Assembly (NCBI GenBank): GCA_018401495.1 | Contig: JAGYJX010000006.1 | Location: forward strand, 372,001-436,000 | Length of the DNA stretch: 64,000 nucleotides | Source of the DNA: Rhodospirillaceae bacterium | GTDB taxonomy: Bacteria > Pseudomonadota > Alphaproteobacteria > Thalassobaculales > Thalassobaculaceae | Reading direction: 5' to 3' | Shown: positions 9,229 to 18,902 of the stretch, one piece after another | Layout of the letters: each line of letters begins with the position of its first letter | Numbering within the stretch: position 1 is the stretch's first letter | The notes under the pieces: model-generated | Databases searched by the model: none | Told to the model about the DNA's origin: nothing | What the model saw: only the letters and a program-made list of their open reading frames with translations | Made by a program: the position numbers and the translations under genes

Positions 9229-10668
9229 ATGGCCGAGGAGAACGGCAGCCGACCCCGGATGGCCGACCGGAGCGCTCTGGTCGCGCTGCTGCAGCGTGGC
9301 GAGCCGTTGCGCACGATGCCGATCTGGGCCCGCTACCTCGTCACGACCGGCATCGTGCTGGTCTGCTTCGAGATCCGTTGGCTGGTCGACGACATCTACC
9401 CGTATCCGTACCTGATCTTCCTGCCGGCGGTGGTGGGCGCCTCGTTCATCTTCAACCGTGGCTCCGGATTCCTCGCGACGTTCCTGAGCGGGGCTCTCGC
9501 GCTGTATTTCTTCAACGAACCACGTGGGTCCTTTGCCGTCGAGACCTTCGGCACCGGCTTGGCGACGGCGCTGTTCTTGTTCGTCGGGGCGTTGATCGCG
9601 ACCGTCATCGAGGCGCTTCGTGTCACCGCCGAGGATCTGGCGGTGGCGAACCAGGAACTGGAGCGTCGACGAGGCGATCTGCGCGAAAGCCACAACCGTC
9701 TGGAAACCATCGTCGAGAGCGTGCCGGATCCGATCTACCTCAAGGATCGCGAGAGTCGCTACGTTCTGGTGAACGCCGCCGCCGTCAGGCTGCTCGGGTT
9801 GCCCCGCGCGGCGATCATCGGCCGTCGGGATCGGGATCTGATGCCCACCGAGCAAGCCGAACGCGTCGAGGGGGTCGACCGGCTGGTCGTCGAGACCCTG
9901 TCGCCGTTCTCCTGCGAGGAGGAGCGCTCCGGACCCGGAACTGACCTCCGGTGGTATCTGGCGACCCGGTCCCCGTGGTTCGGCGCCGACGGCAAGCCGG
10001 TCGGGCTGATCGGCATCGTGAGGGATGTGCACGAGCGCAAGGTCGCGGAGAACGAGCTGCGGTCGGCCAACGATCAGAAGGCCCTGCTTCTCGAGGATCT
10101 CAGCCACCGTGTGAAGAACCATCTGCAGTCCCTGATCGCCTTGCTGGCGCTCAGCCAGCGGCAGTCCGTCGACAGCGGGACGGGTCAGGTCCTGCAGGCA
10201 ACGATCGGCCGCATCATGGTCCTGGCAAGGGTGTACGACCGGCTCCGGATCCGGGACGACCAAGGTACTTTCGTCAGCGCCCAGGAGTATCTGCGGACGC
10301 TCGTCGAGGAGATCGCCAGCGCCATCATCGGCCGTCGCCCGGTCACCCTCGAGACCGAGATCGCCGACGTCGAGATCGACGCCAATCGGGCGGTCACCAT
10401 CGGGCTCATCGTCAACGAAGCGCTCACCAACGCCTTGAAATACGCCTTCCCCGGCGATCGCGGCGGCACCGTCACAGTCCGGCTGGAGGTGCGCGACGGC
10501 CTGTTCGTGCTGGCGGTCGCCGACGACGGCGTCGGGCTGCCGGCCGAGGCGCCGACCGGAAGCACCACCGGCCGATGGCTCATGCAGGCCATGGCGCGCC
10601 AACTCGGCGGCAGCATCGACTGGATCGGCGGGCGGGGCACCACCGTGGTCGTGGAGTTTCCCGCCTAG
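9229..10668 (+). CDS. Membrane sensor histidine kinase (DUF4118, PAS, HisKA_2/HATPase)
   Basis: The product has an N-terminal DUF4118-like membrane region of about four helices (ARYLVTTGIVLVCFEIRWLV to GTGLATALFLFVGALIATVI) and a PAS domain at about 165-280 (IVESVPDPIYLKDRESRYVLVN). A HisKA_2 dimerisation/phosphoacceptor helix follows (LLEDLSHRVKNHLQSLIALL), then an HATPase domain (IVNEALTNALKYAF, ADDGVGLP). ATG 9229 is one of several possible starts; the frame is open upstream with low-quality sequence, and 9259 is also possible. This kinase class usually works in alphaproteobacterial stress or light responses. No response regulator is adjacent. Confidence 0.85.
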   Translation: MAEENGSRPRMADRSALVALLQRGEPLRTMPIWARYLVTTGIVLVCFEIRWLVDDIYPYPYLIFLPAVVGASFIFNRGSGFLATFLSGALALYFFNEPRGSFAVETFGTGLATALFLFVGALIATVIEALRVTAEDLAVANQELERRRGDLRESHNRLETIVESVPDPIYLKDRESRYVLVNAAAVRLLGLPRAAIIGRRDRDLMPTEQAERVEGVDRLVVETLSPFSCEEERSGPGTDLRWYLATRSPWFGADGKPVGLIGIVRDVHERKVAENELRSANDQKALLLEDLSHRVKNHLQSLIALLALSQRQSVDSGTGQVLQATIGRIMVLARVYDRLRIRDDQGTFVSAQEYLRTLVEEIASAIIGRRPVTLETEIADVEIDANRAVTIGLIVNEALTNALKYAFPGDRGGTVTVRLEVRDGLFVLAVADDGVGLPAEAPTGSTTGRWLMQAMARQLGGSIDWIGGRGTTVVVEFPA

Positions 10669-10676
10669 TCTGGCCT

Positions 10677-10925
10677 CTAGTGTTTGCGGGCCTGGACCAA
10701 GGTGCCGAGAATGGTGGACTCGCCCAAGGCGCGGCAGGCCTCGAGGCGATGCAGGCCCTCGACCAGCACGTAGCGCTTGCCATCGTGGCGAACCAGGATC
10801 GCCGACTTCTGGCCTTCCTCCAGGATCGCCGCTGCGAGCTGCTCCACGGTGTCAGGATTGAGAGTGGAACGCCGCTTGGCCGGCACGTAGATCTCGTCGA
10901 TCGGGATCTTCTCGTCCTTCAGCAT
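10677..10925 (-). CDS. Short ParB/Srx-fold protein
   Basis: The 82-residue protein is almost only a ParB N-terminal-like domain: IPIDEIYVPAKRRSTLNPDTV, ILEEGQKSAILVRHDGKRYV, and the box LVEGLHRLEACRALGE. In ParB/sulfiredoxin-fold proteins this (E/D)G.HR box binds nucleotide. There is no helix-turn-helix or dimer domain, so it is not a partition ParB. It converges on the upstream kinase with a 9-base gap and looks monocistronic. Role unknown. Confidence 0.75.
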   Translation of the reverse strand: MLKDEKIPIDEIYVPAKRRSTLNPDTVEQLAAAILEEGQKSAILVRHDGKRYVLVEGLHRLEACRALGESTILGTLVQARKH

Positions 10926-11118
10926 TGTCTGCGGCTCCCAATACGCGTCGAGTCTCGCGGCGCCGCCTCACGCCCAATCCACCGCGTTCCACAGCATCAC
11001 GCATGTCGGGTGCCGAGTCACGCCGGGCCCCAGCGCGGTCGCGATTCAGCATTCGTTAACGGGATCCAGATCATATGTTTCCCTGGGAAGTGGGGAGAGG
11101 CCGCGAGGCCTGATAGGG

Positions 11119-12425
11119 ATGAGCCAGCAGGAAAGCGTGCAGGGAGTCGTCGGAGGCTCTCCCCGGGACGGGAGCCTGTGGGCGATCGCCGGGCTGAGCC
11201 GTACCGGATTGATGCTGGCCACGATGATCGTGCTGGCGGTGCTCAGCCAGTTTTTCCGGTCGTCGAACGGGGTGATCGCGCCGGAGATGATGGCCGAGCT
11301 TCACGTCGACGCCGGGGCGATCGGGCTCTCGTCGGGGGCGTTCTTCGTGATCTTCGCCCTTCTCCAGATTCCCATCGGGGTGCTGTTCGACCGCTACGGT
11401 CCGCGCCCGTGGTGTCGGCGATGCTGTGGTTTGCGGTGCTCGGATCGTGCGTCTTCGCGCTCGCGCAGTCCCTCGAACTGCTGGTCGCCGGCCGGTTCCT
11501 GATCGGCCTCGGGTTTGCGGGCGGCATGGTGGGATCGCTGGTCGTGTTGTCGCGCTGGCACAACCCGACCGACTTCACCCGCGCCATGACGATCCTGTTC
11601 GCGGCGGCGAACCTCGGGAGCCTGCTCGCGACCTCGCCGCTCGCCGCCGCCAACGCCTGGATCGGCTGGCGGTCGACCTTCGTCCTGCTGGCGGTCGCCA
11701 CGGCCGTTGTGGCGGCCGCGTTCTTCATGATCATCCAGATTCCCGCGACGGCGCCGACGAGGCCGCCGCGCGGCCGCAGACTTCTCGGGCAGTCGATTCG
11801 CGGGATCGGCGAAGTGTTCCGGGTGCCCGGGCTCATGAGCGTTCTGCCGCTGATCGGCCTCGGCTACGCGTCGGTCATCACGATCATCGGTCTCTGGGGC
11901 TCGCCGTTCCTGCACGAGGTTCATGGTCTCGACGGAATCGAGCGCGGCAACGCTCTCTCCGTGCTGGCCGTGGCCTTCATTGTCGGGACGCTGGCCTACG
12001 GTCCGCTTCAGCACCGCGTCGGGCGGTTCCGGCCGGTGGTGATCGCCGGCGCCGTCGGCACCGCGGCGCTGCTGATCGTTCTCGCCGCTGTCGCCGACGC
12101 CAGCCTGTCGCTGACGCTGCCGCTGCTGGTGGTTACCTGCGTCGTCGGTGCCTACAGCGTCATCATGATGGGGCACGGCGTTGCCCTGATCCCCTCGAAC
12201 CTCGCGGGTCGCGGCACCACCACCCTGAACGGGGTGCTGATGGGCGGGACCGCCATCCTTCAGATCATCAGCGGCGCCGTCGTCGAGATCGGTCACCGGT
12301 GGTTCGGCACCCCGGCAGCCGGGTACGCCGCCTTCTTCGTGTTCCTCGGGGTGGCGACGCTGGTTGCCGCGCTGATCTACCTTCGGACCCCGGAACCTCG
12401 GAGCGCCGCGCGCGCGCCCGGCTGA
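11119..12425 (+). CDS. MFS transporter (one apparent frameshift)
   Basis: ATG 11119 starts a 12-helix-type major facilitator: helix 1 LMLATMIVLAVLSQFF, the family loop motif GVLFDRYGPRP at about residue 90, and paired hydrophobic helices to the stop at 12425. The frame changes near 11402, where the loss of one G (CGCCCGTGG for CGCCCGGTGG) restores RYGPRPVVSAML. The second half covers helices 3-12, for example VLLAVATAVVAAAFFMIIQI. Overall length of about 435 residues is normal. It is a secondary transporter of the inner membrane; the substrate cannot be assigned. Confidence 0.85.
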
Positions 12426-12468
12426 GCCGGCCGGGGAGTTCGATTTCATTCGGCAAGAGGAGACTGGA

Positions 12469-12990
12469 ATGTTGGTCAGACGCTTGATGTTGAGCCGCGT
12501 GGCCCTCGGCTTCGCCGCGTTGTTGCTTGCCACCGGTGTCGCCCGGGCGGAGCCGTTGCCGGCCCCGGGCTCGCCGGCGGTCCTGGAGGTGAGCGGTCTG
12601 ATCAGCACCCGCAACGTCGGCGAGAAGGCGGTGTTCGACGTCGCCATGCTGGAAGCGCTGGGTGGCGCCAAGACCATCACGTCGACCGCCTGGACGGATG
12701 GCCAGCCGACCTTCGAGGGTGTGCTGCTGAGCAAGCTGATGGAACGGGTCGGCGCCTCCGGGGCCACCGCGGTCGCCATCGCGCTGAACGATTACAAGGT
12801 GGAGATCCCCGTCGCGGATTTCCGGCAGTTCCCGGTGATCCTGGCCTACAAGATGGATGGCGAGTTTCTGAAGATCCGGGACAAGGGCCCGCTCTGGATC
12901 ATCTATCCCCAGGACGATTTTCCGGCTCTGAAGACCAAGCAGACCCAGGCGAAATGGGTCTGGCAGGTCAAGGAAATCCAGTTCAAGTAA
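12469..12990 (+). CDS. Periplasmic molybdopterin-oxidoreductase-fold protein
   Basis: ATG 12469 follows AGAGGAG. A Sec signal peptide (RRLMLSRVALGFAALLLATGVARA) precedes about 150 residues like the sulfite-oxidase Moco domain in short form: LEVSGLI, TFEGVLLSKLMERVGA, VAIALNDYKVEIPVADF, and GPLWIIYPQDD. It lacks the cysteine that ligates molybdenum in sulfite oxidase, so it is probably a binding or sensory relative rather than an enzyme. It lies 52 bases upstream of a hybrid histidine kinase in the same direction. I infer that it works as a periplasmic input module for that kinase. Confidence 0.7.
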   Translation: MLVRRLMLSRVALGFAALLLATGVARAEPLPAPGSPAVLEVSGLISTRNVGEKAVFDVAMLEALGGAKTITSTAWTDGQPTFEGVLLSKLMERVGASGATAVAIALNDYKVEIPVADFRQFPVILAYKMDGEFLKIRDKGPLWIIYPQDDFPALKTKQTQAKWVWQVKEIQFK

Positions 12991-13042
12991 CGCCGGCGGA
13001 CGATCCCGTGGTCGACGGCCGGTCAGCCTGCAAGGTACCACA

Positions 13043-15754
13043 ATGGCGAACCTGAACGATCTGAAGTGGTTCGTGCTGCGCTATGGGGTGCCGTTCGTCG
13101 GCTTTGGGGCGTTCCTGGCGGGGATATTCTTCATCTTCCAGGGCCTGATCCTTCAGCGCGAACTGGTCGAGAAGGAAAGCCGGATCAGCGTCTGGTTTCT
13201 GGCGCAGGCCAACATCGAGTTCCTGCGTTTCACGGAGTCGCTCAAGGACTACGTCATCGAGCCGGGTCCTGCGACCGCCAAGGTTGCGACCGAGCGTTTC
13301 GAGATCTTCTGGAGCCGGCTGCCGCCGCTGCTCGAAGGATCCCAGACCGCGGATCTCCGGGTCCTCGACGGGCTGGTGTCGTCGACCCGGGCGATGATCG
13401 CCATGCTCGAGGAACTCGAGCCCGACATGGCACGCCTCCAGGCGCTGACGCCCGACGGGGTGGACACGATCAACAAGCGGCTCGACGAGTTGCGCGGCCC
13501 CCTCCACGATCTGGTCAGGCGCGCCCTGCTGTACGAAAGCGACGAGGTCAACAAAGGGCGGGCCCGTCACGACGAGTTGTACCAGCAGTTGCTGGGGTTG
13601 TTCGTCCTCACCCTTGTCGCCGGCCTCATCATCTTCAGCCTGCTGTTCCGGCAGATCATCAAGACCCACAACGCCGTCCTGGCCAAGGATCTAGCCGCGA
13701 CGCAGGCGATCGCCGCCCGCACCGAACTCGAACTGGCGATCAACAGCATCTCGGAAGGCTTCATCATCTACGACCAGGACGACCGGGTCGCCCTGTTCAA
13801 CCGTCGCTACGTCGACCTGCACCCGATGCAGGCCGATCAGATGAAGGTCGGGGTGACCTTCGAGGAGCTCCTGCGCGCGGCCGTGCGGAACGGCGGAATC
13901 CAGATGCCGGCGGACCAGGTCGACTGCTGGGTGGCGTCGATCCTCGCCAAGCGCCGCGAGACCGTCGAGACCACCTTCGAGAGCCGGCTGTCGGACGGGC
14001 ATTGGCTTCGGATCAGCGAACGGCGGGCCAGCGACGGCCGGCTGGTCGGCGTCCACACCGACATCACCGACCTGAAGGAACGCGAGCGTCTGGTTCAGCA
14101 GAAATCCGAACTGCTGCAGACCACTCTCGACAACATGAAGCAGGGCATCGCGGTGTTCGACGCCGATTCCACGCTGGTCCTGTTCAACAATCAGTACCTC
14201 ACGATAAACCAGTACCCCACCGGCTTCCCCCAGACCTCGATTCCGTACCGGGAGTTGGCGACCTTCGCGGCGCGGCGCGGGGATCTCGGGAGCGGCGATC
14301 CCGCGGCGCTGGTCATCTCGCAGGTCACCGCGATCGAGCGGCTCATGCGCACCCGGTCCGGCACCCTGCGCCAGCAGCGGAGGCTGGCCGACGGCCGGGT
14401 GGTCGAGACCATCGTGACGGCGCTTCCGACCGGCGGATTCGTCAAGACCTATGAGGACATCTCCGAACGCGTCGCGTCTCAGGCCGAGAGGGCGCGCCTT
14501 ACGGAAATGTATCACGCCGCCCAGAAGACCCAGGCGCTCGGCACGCTGGCCGGTGGAATCGCCCACGATTTCAACAACATCATTGGCAGCATCATCGGCA
14601 ACTGCGCGCTGCTGATCTCCGACCTGCCGCAGGGTGACCCGGGATACGCCCGGCTCCGGCAGATCATGGATTCCGGCACCCGTGCCCGCGACCTGGTGCG
14701 GCAGATCCTGACCTACAGCCGCAACGCCGAATCCGACCGCAAGCCGCTGGCTCTCAACGTGCTGATCGAGGAAAGCCTGGCCACCCTGCGGCCGCTGATG
14801 CCCAGAAACGTCGCCTTGCAGGTCGAGAACATCGAGCCGTGCCACATCTCCGGTGACTCCACCCAGATCCACCAGGTGATGCTCAACGTCTGCGTCAACG
14901 CCGTCCAGGCGATCGGCGACCGGCAGGGAAGGATCAAGGTCTCGGTTCAACGAGTGGACGTCACGGCCGCCGATCTGCCCGGCCCCGGCCACGGCGACGT
15001 CGAAGGTCGGGGCTCGAGGCCGGGCGCCCCGACCCGCGGCCAGGTCGGTGCTCTGCGCGAGGGGTCGTATGCCCGGGTCAGCATCATCGACACCGGTTCC
15101 GGGATTCCGGAGGAGGTCATGCCGCGGATCTTCGAACCGTTCTACACGACCAAGGAGGTCGGGCAGGGGACGGGCCTCGGGCTGGCGGCGGTTCAGGGCG
15201 TCATCCGCAACCACGAGGGCGCGGTCTGCATCGAGAGCCTGTCCGGCGTGGGCACCCGGGTCGATGTGTATTTTCCGGCAACCGAGCTGCCGGTCCTGGT
15301 CACGCGTCCGGAGGAGATTCGGCCGCAGGCACCGGCCGCGAGCGAGCGCCTCCTGCTGATCGACGACGACCGGGTGCTGCTGTCGGTCACCAAGGAGATT
15401 CTAATGCGCCTTGGCTATACGGTCGATGCGCACAGCGATCCCGAGCAGGCGCTCGAGGTGTTCCGCGCCGATCCCGATGCGTGGGACCTGGTCATCACCG
15501 ATCGGTCGATGCCGAAGCTGAGCGGCGAGGAGCTTGCCGGAGCGCTGAAGGGTCTCCGCCCGGATATCCCCGTGCTCATGCTCAGCGGCTACGTGTCGTC
15601 GGAGGATGTCGAGAGACTGTCGGACATGGGGATCGGGGCCGTCGTCGGAAAGCCGATCCTGCCGGACGAGCTGGCGACGGTGGTGCGCGACGTTCTCGGG
15701 CAACCGAGCGCCGACGCCGCGGCCACCGGCACGCGCTCCGCCGGCGTGGCCTAG
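13043..15754 (+). CDS. Hybrid sensor histidine kinase with two PAS domains and receiver
   Basis: The 903-residue product has a helix at about 12-35, a periplasmic segment, and a second helix at about 180-200 (LLGLFVLTLVAGLIIFSLLF). Two PAS_7-type domains follow (IYDQDDRVALFNRRYVDLHP at about 245 and VFDADSTLVLFNNQYLTINQ at about 370). The HisKA box is LAGGIAHDFNNIIGSIIGN at about 505. An HATPase domain has GSGIPEEVMPRIFEPF and GTGLGLAAVQGV. A C-terminal receiver (LLLIDDDRVLL, VITDRSMPKLSGEE, VVGKPIL) ends the protein. It lies just downstream of the Moco-fold protein and upstream of a single-domain response regulator, so signal flow within this group is likely. Confidence 0.93.
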   Translation: MANLNDLKWFVLRYGVPFVGFGAFLAGIFFIFQGLILQRELVEKESRISVWFLAQANIEFLRFTESLKDYVIEPGPATAKVATERFEIFWSRLPPLLEGSQTADLRVLDGLVSSTRAMIAMLEELEPDMARLQALTPDGVDTINKRLDELRGPLHDLVRRALLYESDEVNKGRARHDELYQQLLGLFVLTLVAGLIIFSLLFRQIIKTHNAVLAKDLAATQAIAARTELELAINSISEGFIIYDQDDRVALFNRRYVDLHPMQADQMKVGVTFEELLRAAVRNGGIQMPADQVDCWVASILAKRRETVETTFESRLSDGHWLRISERRASDGRLVGVHTDITDLKERERLVQQKSELLQTTLDNMKQGIAVFDADSTLVLFNNQYLTINQYPTGFPQTSIPYRELATFAARRGDLGSGDPAALVISQVTAIERLMRTRSGTLRQQRRLADGRVVETIVTALPTGGFVKTYEDISERVASQAERARLTEMYHAAQKTQALGTLAGGIAHDFNNIIGSIIGNCALLISDLPQGDPGYARLRQIMDSGTRARDLVRQILTYSRNAESDRKPLALNVLIEESLATLRPLMPRNVALQVENIEPCHISGDSTQIHQVMLNVCVNAVQAIGDRQGRIKVSVQRVDVTAADLPGPGHGDVEGRGSRPGAPTRGQVGALREGSYARVSIIDTGSGIPEEVMPRIFEPFYTTKEVGQGTGLGLAAVQGVIRNHEGAVCIESLSGVGTRVDVYFPATELPVLVTRPEEIRPQAPAASERLLLIDDDRVLLSVTKEILMRLGYTVDAHSDPEQALEVFRADPDAWDLVITDRSMPKLSGEELAGALKGLRPDIPVLMLSGYVSSEDVERLSDMGIGAVVGKPILPDELATVVRDVLGQPSADAAATGTRSAGVA

Positions 15755-15955
15755 CGCTCGGGATGCCGGCGGAGCGTGCGGCGGGGCGTTTACGCATCCT
15801 TCACCATCCGACCGTAAGGTCGGAAACGCACGATAGGAAAGTGATCGACTGTTGCCGCCCGGTCCGATGACACTGGTGGGACGCATCGGACAGTCGGGTA
15901 AGTCGCGCGGACCCAGAAGGGCGTCCGCGACCAGGATCGGAAAGGCCGGCCTGAA

Positions 15956-15977
15956 CCCCACCCGGCAGCGGGTGGGG
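15956..15977. other. Hairpin upstream of the response regulator
   Basis: CCCCACCC and GGGTGGGG form a perfect 8-bp stem around a GGCAGC loop, 26 bases before the response regulator start. There is no T-run, so it is not a typical intrinsic terminator. It may attenuate or stabilise the downstream message. The rest of 15755-16002 shows no gene. Confidence 0.4.
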
Positions 15978-16002
15978 AGCGAGGCCGGCGATCGGAGGGG
16001 GA

Positions 16003-16401
16003 ATGAAGATCTATCTCGTCGACGACGACACCCGCTTGCGGGATGCGCTCCGTGACGTGCTGCTGCGGGCCGGCCACGAGGTTCTGGTCGACTCCAACGG
16101 GCTGACCGCGGTGCAGCAGCTGCGCAGTTGGCCGGCCGATCTGATCGTCTGCGACATGCTCATGCCCGACGTGGAGGGGTTCGAGGTCCTTCGAACCCTG
16201 CGCCGCAACGCCATCCACACGAAGTTCATCATGATGTCCGGCGCGAGCGGCGAACTGTCGGAGTTCCTGGAGAGGGCTCCGCTGCTCGGAGCCGACGCGG
16301 TCCTGCAGAAGCCTTTCACGCCGCAGGAGCTGCTCGACCTGATCGACACGGTGTTCGCCGGCGAAACGCGGGGTGCCCGTAGCGCCACCGGTAACGGGTG
16401 A
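16003..16401 (+). CDS. Single-domain response regulator
   Basis: The 132-residue CheY-like protein has the acidic pocket LVDDDTRLRDA, the phosphoacceptor aspartate in IVCDMLMPDVEGFEV at about residue 51, the Thr/Ser position in FIMMSGAS and the lysine in VLQKPFTPQ. There is no output domain. A GGAGGGGG ribosome site precedes ATG 16003. The hybrid kinase upstream and the kinase-like protein at 17127 are plausible partners. Confidence 0.92.
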   Translation: MKIYLVDDDTRLRDALRDVLLRAGHEVLVDSNGLTAVQQLRSWPADLIVCDMLMPDVEGFEVLRTLRRNAIHTKFIMMSGASGELSEFLERAPLLGADAVLQKPFTPQELLDLIDTVFAGETRGARSATGNG

Positions 16402-16470
16402 TGGGGAACAGGCATCTCCGAACCCCGGCATCGTTCGAGCGAAATTGACCCCAGCGTGGCGAGAGCACCT

Positions 16471-17130
16471 ATGACCGAATCCACCGTATCCACGTTCGTC
16501 CGGGACCTTGCTCCGGCCTATCGCGCCGCCGACGAGACGGCGGCGGGCGGCGCGCACGAAGGCGCGGAGCTCGTATCGGCCGAGGACGGCATCCGGGCCC
16601 TGCTGCGGGCGATCGGCGAGGATCCCGACCGGGACGGGCTGCAGGACACCCCGGGACGCGTGGTCCGGGCCTTCGCCGAGTACTGTTCCGGCTACGCGCA
16701 GGACCCGGTTGCGGTGCTTCGAAAGACCTTCAGCGAGGTGTCCGGCTACCAGGGTCTGGTCATCCTCACCGACATCGATTTCGTGTCCCACTGCGAGCAT
16801 CATCTCGCGCCGATCGTCGGGAAGGCCCATGTCGCCTATCTGCCCTCGACCGCGGTGGTCGGAATCAGCAAGCTGGCGCGGGTGGTGGACGCCTACGCCC
16901 GGCGCCTGCAGATCCAGGAGCGGATGACCGCGCAGATCGCCCAGTGCATCGAGGTGGGGCTGGCCCCCCGGGCGGTCGGCGTGGTGATCGACGCCGAGCA
17001 CGGCTGCATGACCCTGCGCGGCGTCAACAAGCGCGCACCTCGCCTGCGGACCCAGGCGTTCTCCGGCGAGTTGGCGACCGACCCGCAGATGCAGCAGCGG
17101 TTCTTCGACGCCATCGCCGCTTCGTCGTGA
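16471..17130 (+). CDS. folE: GTP cyclohydrolase I
   Basis: The 219-residue product has all family signatures: zinc and active-site residues in VSHCEHHLAPIVGKAHVAYL, GISKLARVVDAYARRLQIQE, and IDAEHGCMTLRGVNK. It converts GTP to 7,8-dihydroneopterin triphosphate, the first step to folate (and to related pteridines). I take ATG 16471 rather than the GTG at 16456. Its stop overlaps the GTG start of the next gene, so a kinase-like protein is translationally coupled to it, which is unusual for folE. Confidence 0.95.
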   Translation: MTESTVSTFVRDLAPAYRAADETAAGGAHEGAELVSAEDGIRALLRAIGEDPDRDGLQDTPGRVVRAFAEYCSGYAQDPVAVLRKTFSEVSGYQGLVILTDIDFVSHCEHHLAPIVGKAHVAYLPSTAVVGISKLARVVDAYARRLQIQERMTAQIAQCIEVGLAPRAVGVVIDAEHGCMTLRGVNKRAPRLRTQAFSGELATDPQMQQRFFDAIAASS

Positions 17131-17696
17131 CCGACACCGTCTCCCGTCCCGATCCCGAGCCCGATCGGCTGGACGGTCTCCCGCGCGAGGCGCTCGCCGC
17201 CGCGCTTCGGGTGCTCGGGGCAGGGATCGCCCTGGTCGACGGGGCGGGTCGGCTGACCGTAGCGGATCCTCGCTTCCTGGACGTCCTCAAACGCCTCGAC
17301 GAGTCCGGCTCGAGCGGCGATTCCGCGTCCTTGCCGTCGGCCTACGCCGGGTTGATCGACACGGTCCGGCAGGGCCGGGAGGCCCGGCAGACGGTCCTTC
17401 TGAGAGACGGTGGCGCGGTGGTGTTGGGGGCCGCCGCAGCGGGAGACGGCTTTGCGGTGGTCGCGGTCACGCCGGCGGCCCCGGCCGATCATCCGGCCGA
17501 TCTCCCGTCGGGCGCCGCCCATCAGATCAACAACATCCTGGGCGGCATGCTGGCGAACATCTACATGGCACTCGCGGATCTCGACCCGCAGAACCCGGTG
17601 CGGCCCCGTCTGGAAGCCGTGAACGAGGCCGCCCTGGCGATCCGCACCCAGGTCCGCCCCGCCGCCTCCATCCCGGGTCGCAGCAAGCCCGCCTGA
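17127..17696 (+). CDS. Kinase-like dimerisation/phosphotransfer protein lacking an ATPase domain
   Basis: GTG 17127 overlaps the folE stop (GTGA). The 189-residue product has a PAS-like first part (RVLGAGIALVDGAGRLTVADPRF) and then the helix GAAHQINNILGGMLANIYMA, which matches the H-box region of histidine kinases of the AHDFNN type. The protein stops about 45 residues after this helix, and no HATPase domain is found in any frame before the next gene. It could be a phosphotransfer or dimerisation partner of the neighbouring kinase and regulator. This is inference from domain order only. Confidence 0.6.
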   Translation: MTDTVSRPDPEPDRLDGLPREALAAALRVLGAGIALVDGAGRLTVADPRFLDVLKRLDESGSSGDSASLPSAYAGLIDTVRQGREARQTVLLRDGGAVVLGAAAAGDGFAVVAVTPAAPADHPADLPSGAAHQINNILGGMLANIYMALADLDPQNPVRPRLEAVNEAALAIRTQVRPAASIPGRSKPA

Positions 17697-17788
17697 AGCG
17701 GCCGCGCGAGCCGGTGCCGGTCTTCGGGACCGACATGATTTCCTCTTCGGTTCCTTGGCCAGCGCCGCCGCGCCCTACACCGGACAGG

Positions 17789-18879
17789 ATGGTTTCGACA
17801 CACCACCCGACGCCGCGCCGCTCGGTGCTTCGCGCCCTGGCCGCCGCCCCGCTGATGATGGTCGCGGCCGCGGCACCACCGTTTCGTCCCGCCACCGCCG
17901 CGGCGGCGTCCTCGGGAGCGCTTGGAACCGGCTTGGAGCGCGCCCGCCGGCACGCGCGCGGGCTGGAGCAGCTCAACAGCCTGATCGTCGCGCATCACGG
18001 CGAGACGGTCCTGGCGGAGGTCTTCCGCGGTCCGCCTCTCGACCGGCCCGTCAACGTGAAATCGGTATCCAAGACGGTGGTGGCGACGCTGGTCGGGGTG
18101 GCGCTCGATCGCGGTATCCTGACCGGCGTCGACACCACCCTCGGCCAACTGATTCCCGGGCTGATCCCGAGCGGCGCCGACCCCGGGGTGCGCGCCATCA
18201 CCGTCGAGCACCTGCTGACGATGCAGGCCGGCCTCGACCGCACGTCGGGGGCGAACTACGGGCGCTGGGTCGAGAGCCGCAACTGGGTCGCCCACGCGCT
18301 GGGTCGTCCGTTCGTGGCGGAACCCGGCGGTCCGATGCTGTACTCGACCGGAAGCTATCATGTTCTCGGCGCCGCCCTGTCGCGGGCCGCCGGCAGCAGC
18401 CTGCTGGATCTGGCGCGACAGTGGCTCGGGGCACCGCTCGACGTCGCGATTCCGCCGTGGACCCGCGATCCGCAGGGCTACTACATGGGCGGCAACAACA
18501 TGGCGCTGTCACCGATGGCGCTGCTGCGTTTTGGCGAGATGTGGCGCGGCGGCGGGGTCCTGGACGGCCGGCGGGTGGTGAGCGCGGCCTGGGTCGAGGC
18601 GTCGTGGACGCCGCGCACCCGGTCGATCTATTCCGGCGACGAGTACGGCTACGGCTGGTTCCTGAGCCGCGTCGGCGGGCATGACGTCAGCTACGCAAGG
18701 GGCTACGGAGGCCAGATGCTCTATGTGGTGCCGTCCCTCGGGCTGACCGTGGTGATGACGTCGGATCCGACCCGTCCGGCCCGTTCGCAAGGTCACGTGG
18801 GTGATCTGAAGGCGCTGCTGGCCGAACCATATCATCGCGGCGGTCGAGCGGGCCGAGGCGACCGGCCGGCCCGGCTGAC
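17789..18879 (+). CDS. Serine hydrolase, class C beta-lactamase-like (one apparent frameshift)
   Basis: ATG 17789 opens with a Tat/Sec-like leader (PRRSVLRALAAAPLMMVAAAA). The catalytic SxxK motif is in SVSKTVVATLVG at about residue 90, a YxN-like tyrosine lies in LYSTGSYHVLGA, and the C-terminal part has GYGWFLSRVGGHDVSYARGYGG. Near 18827 a one-base shift leads into a short C-terminus ending at TGA 18877-18879, which fits the neighbouring gene border better than read-through to 19015. These periplasmic enzymes hydrolyse esters or peptides; resistance function should not be assumed. Confidence 0.8.
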
Positions 18880-18902
18880 TCTCCGTCCCCGCCGGCACGC
18901 GG

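Noticed and set aside
10677..10925. Chromosome partition ParB
   Set aside because: Only the nucleotide-binding fold is present; no DNA-binding or dimer domain, and no parA or parS nearby.
11098..11111. Short palindrome AGGCC..GGCCT before the MFS gene
   Set aside because: Five base pairs in a 70% GC genome is expected by chance.
9951..12425. A very long open frame of 824 residues covering the end of the kinase and the MFS gene
   Set aside because: Only the part from about 11405 has transporter similarity; the rest is an Arg/Gly-rich shadow of other genes, as expected at this GC content.
13691..15214. Antisense open frame of 507 residues inside the hybrid kinase
   Set aside because: Composition is that of a reverse-frame shadow and it lies wholly opposite a well supported multi-domain gene.
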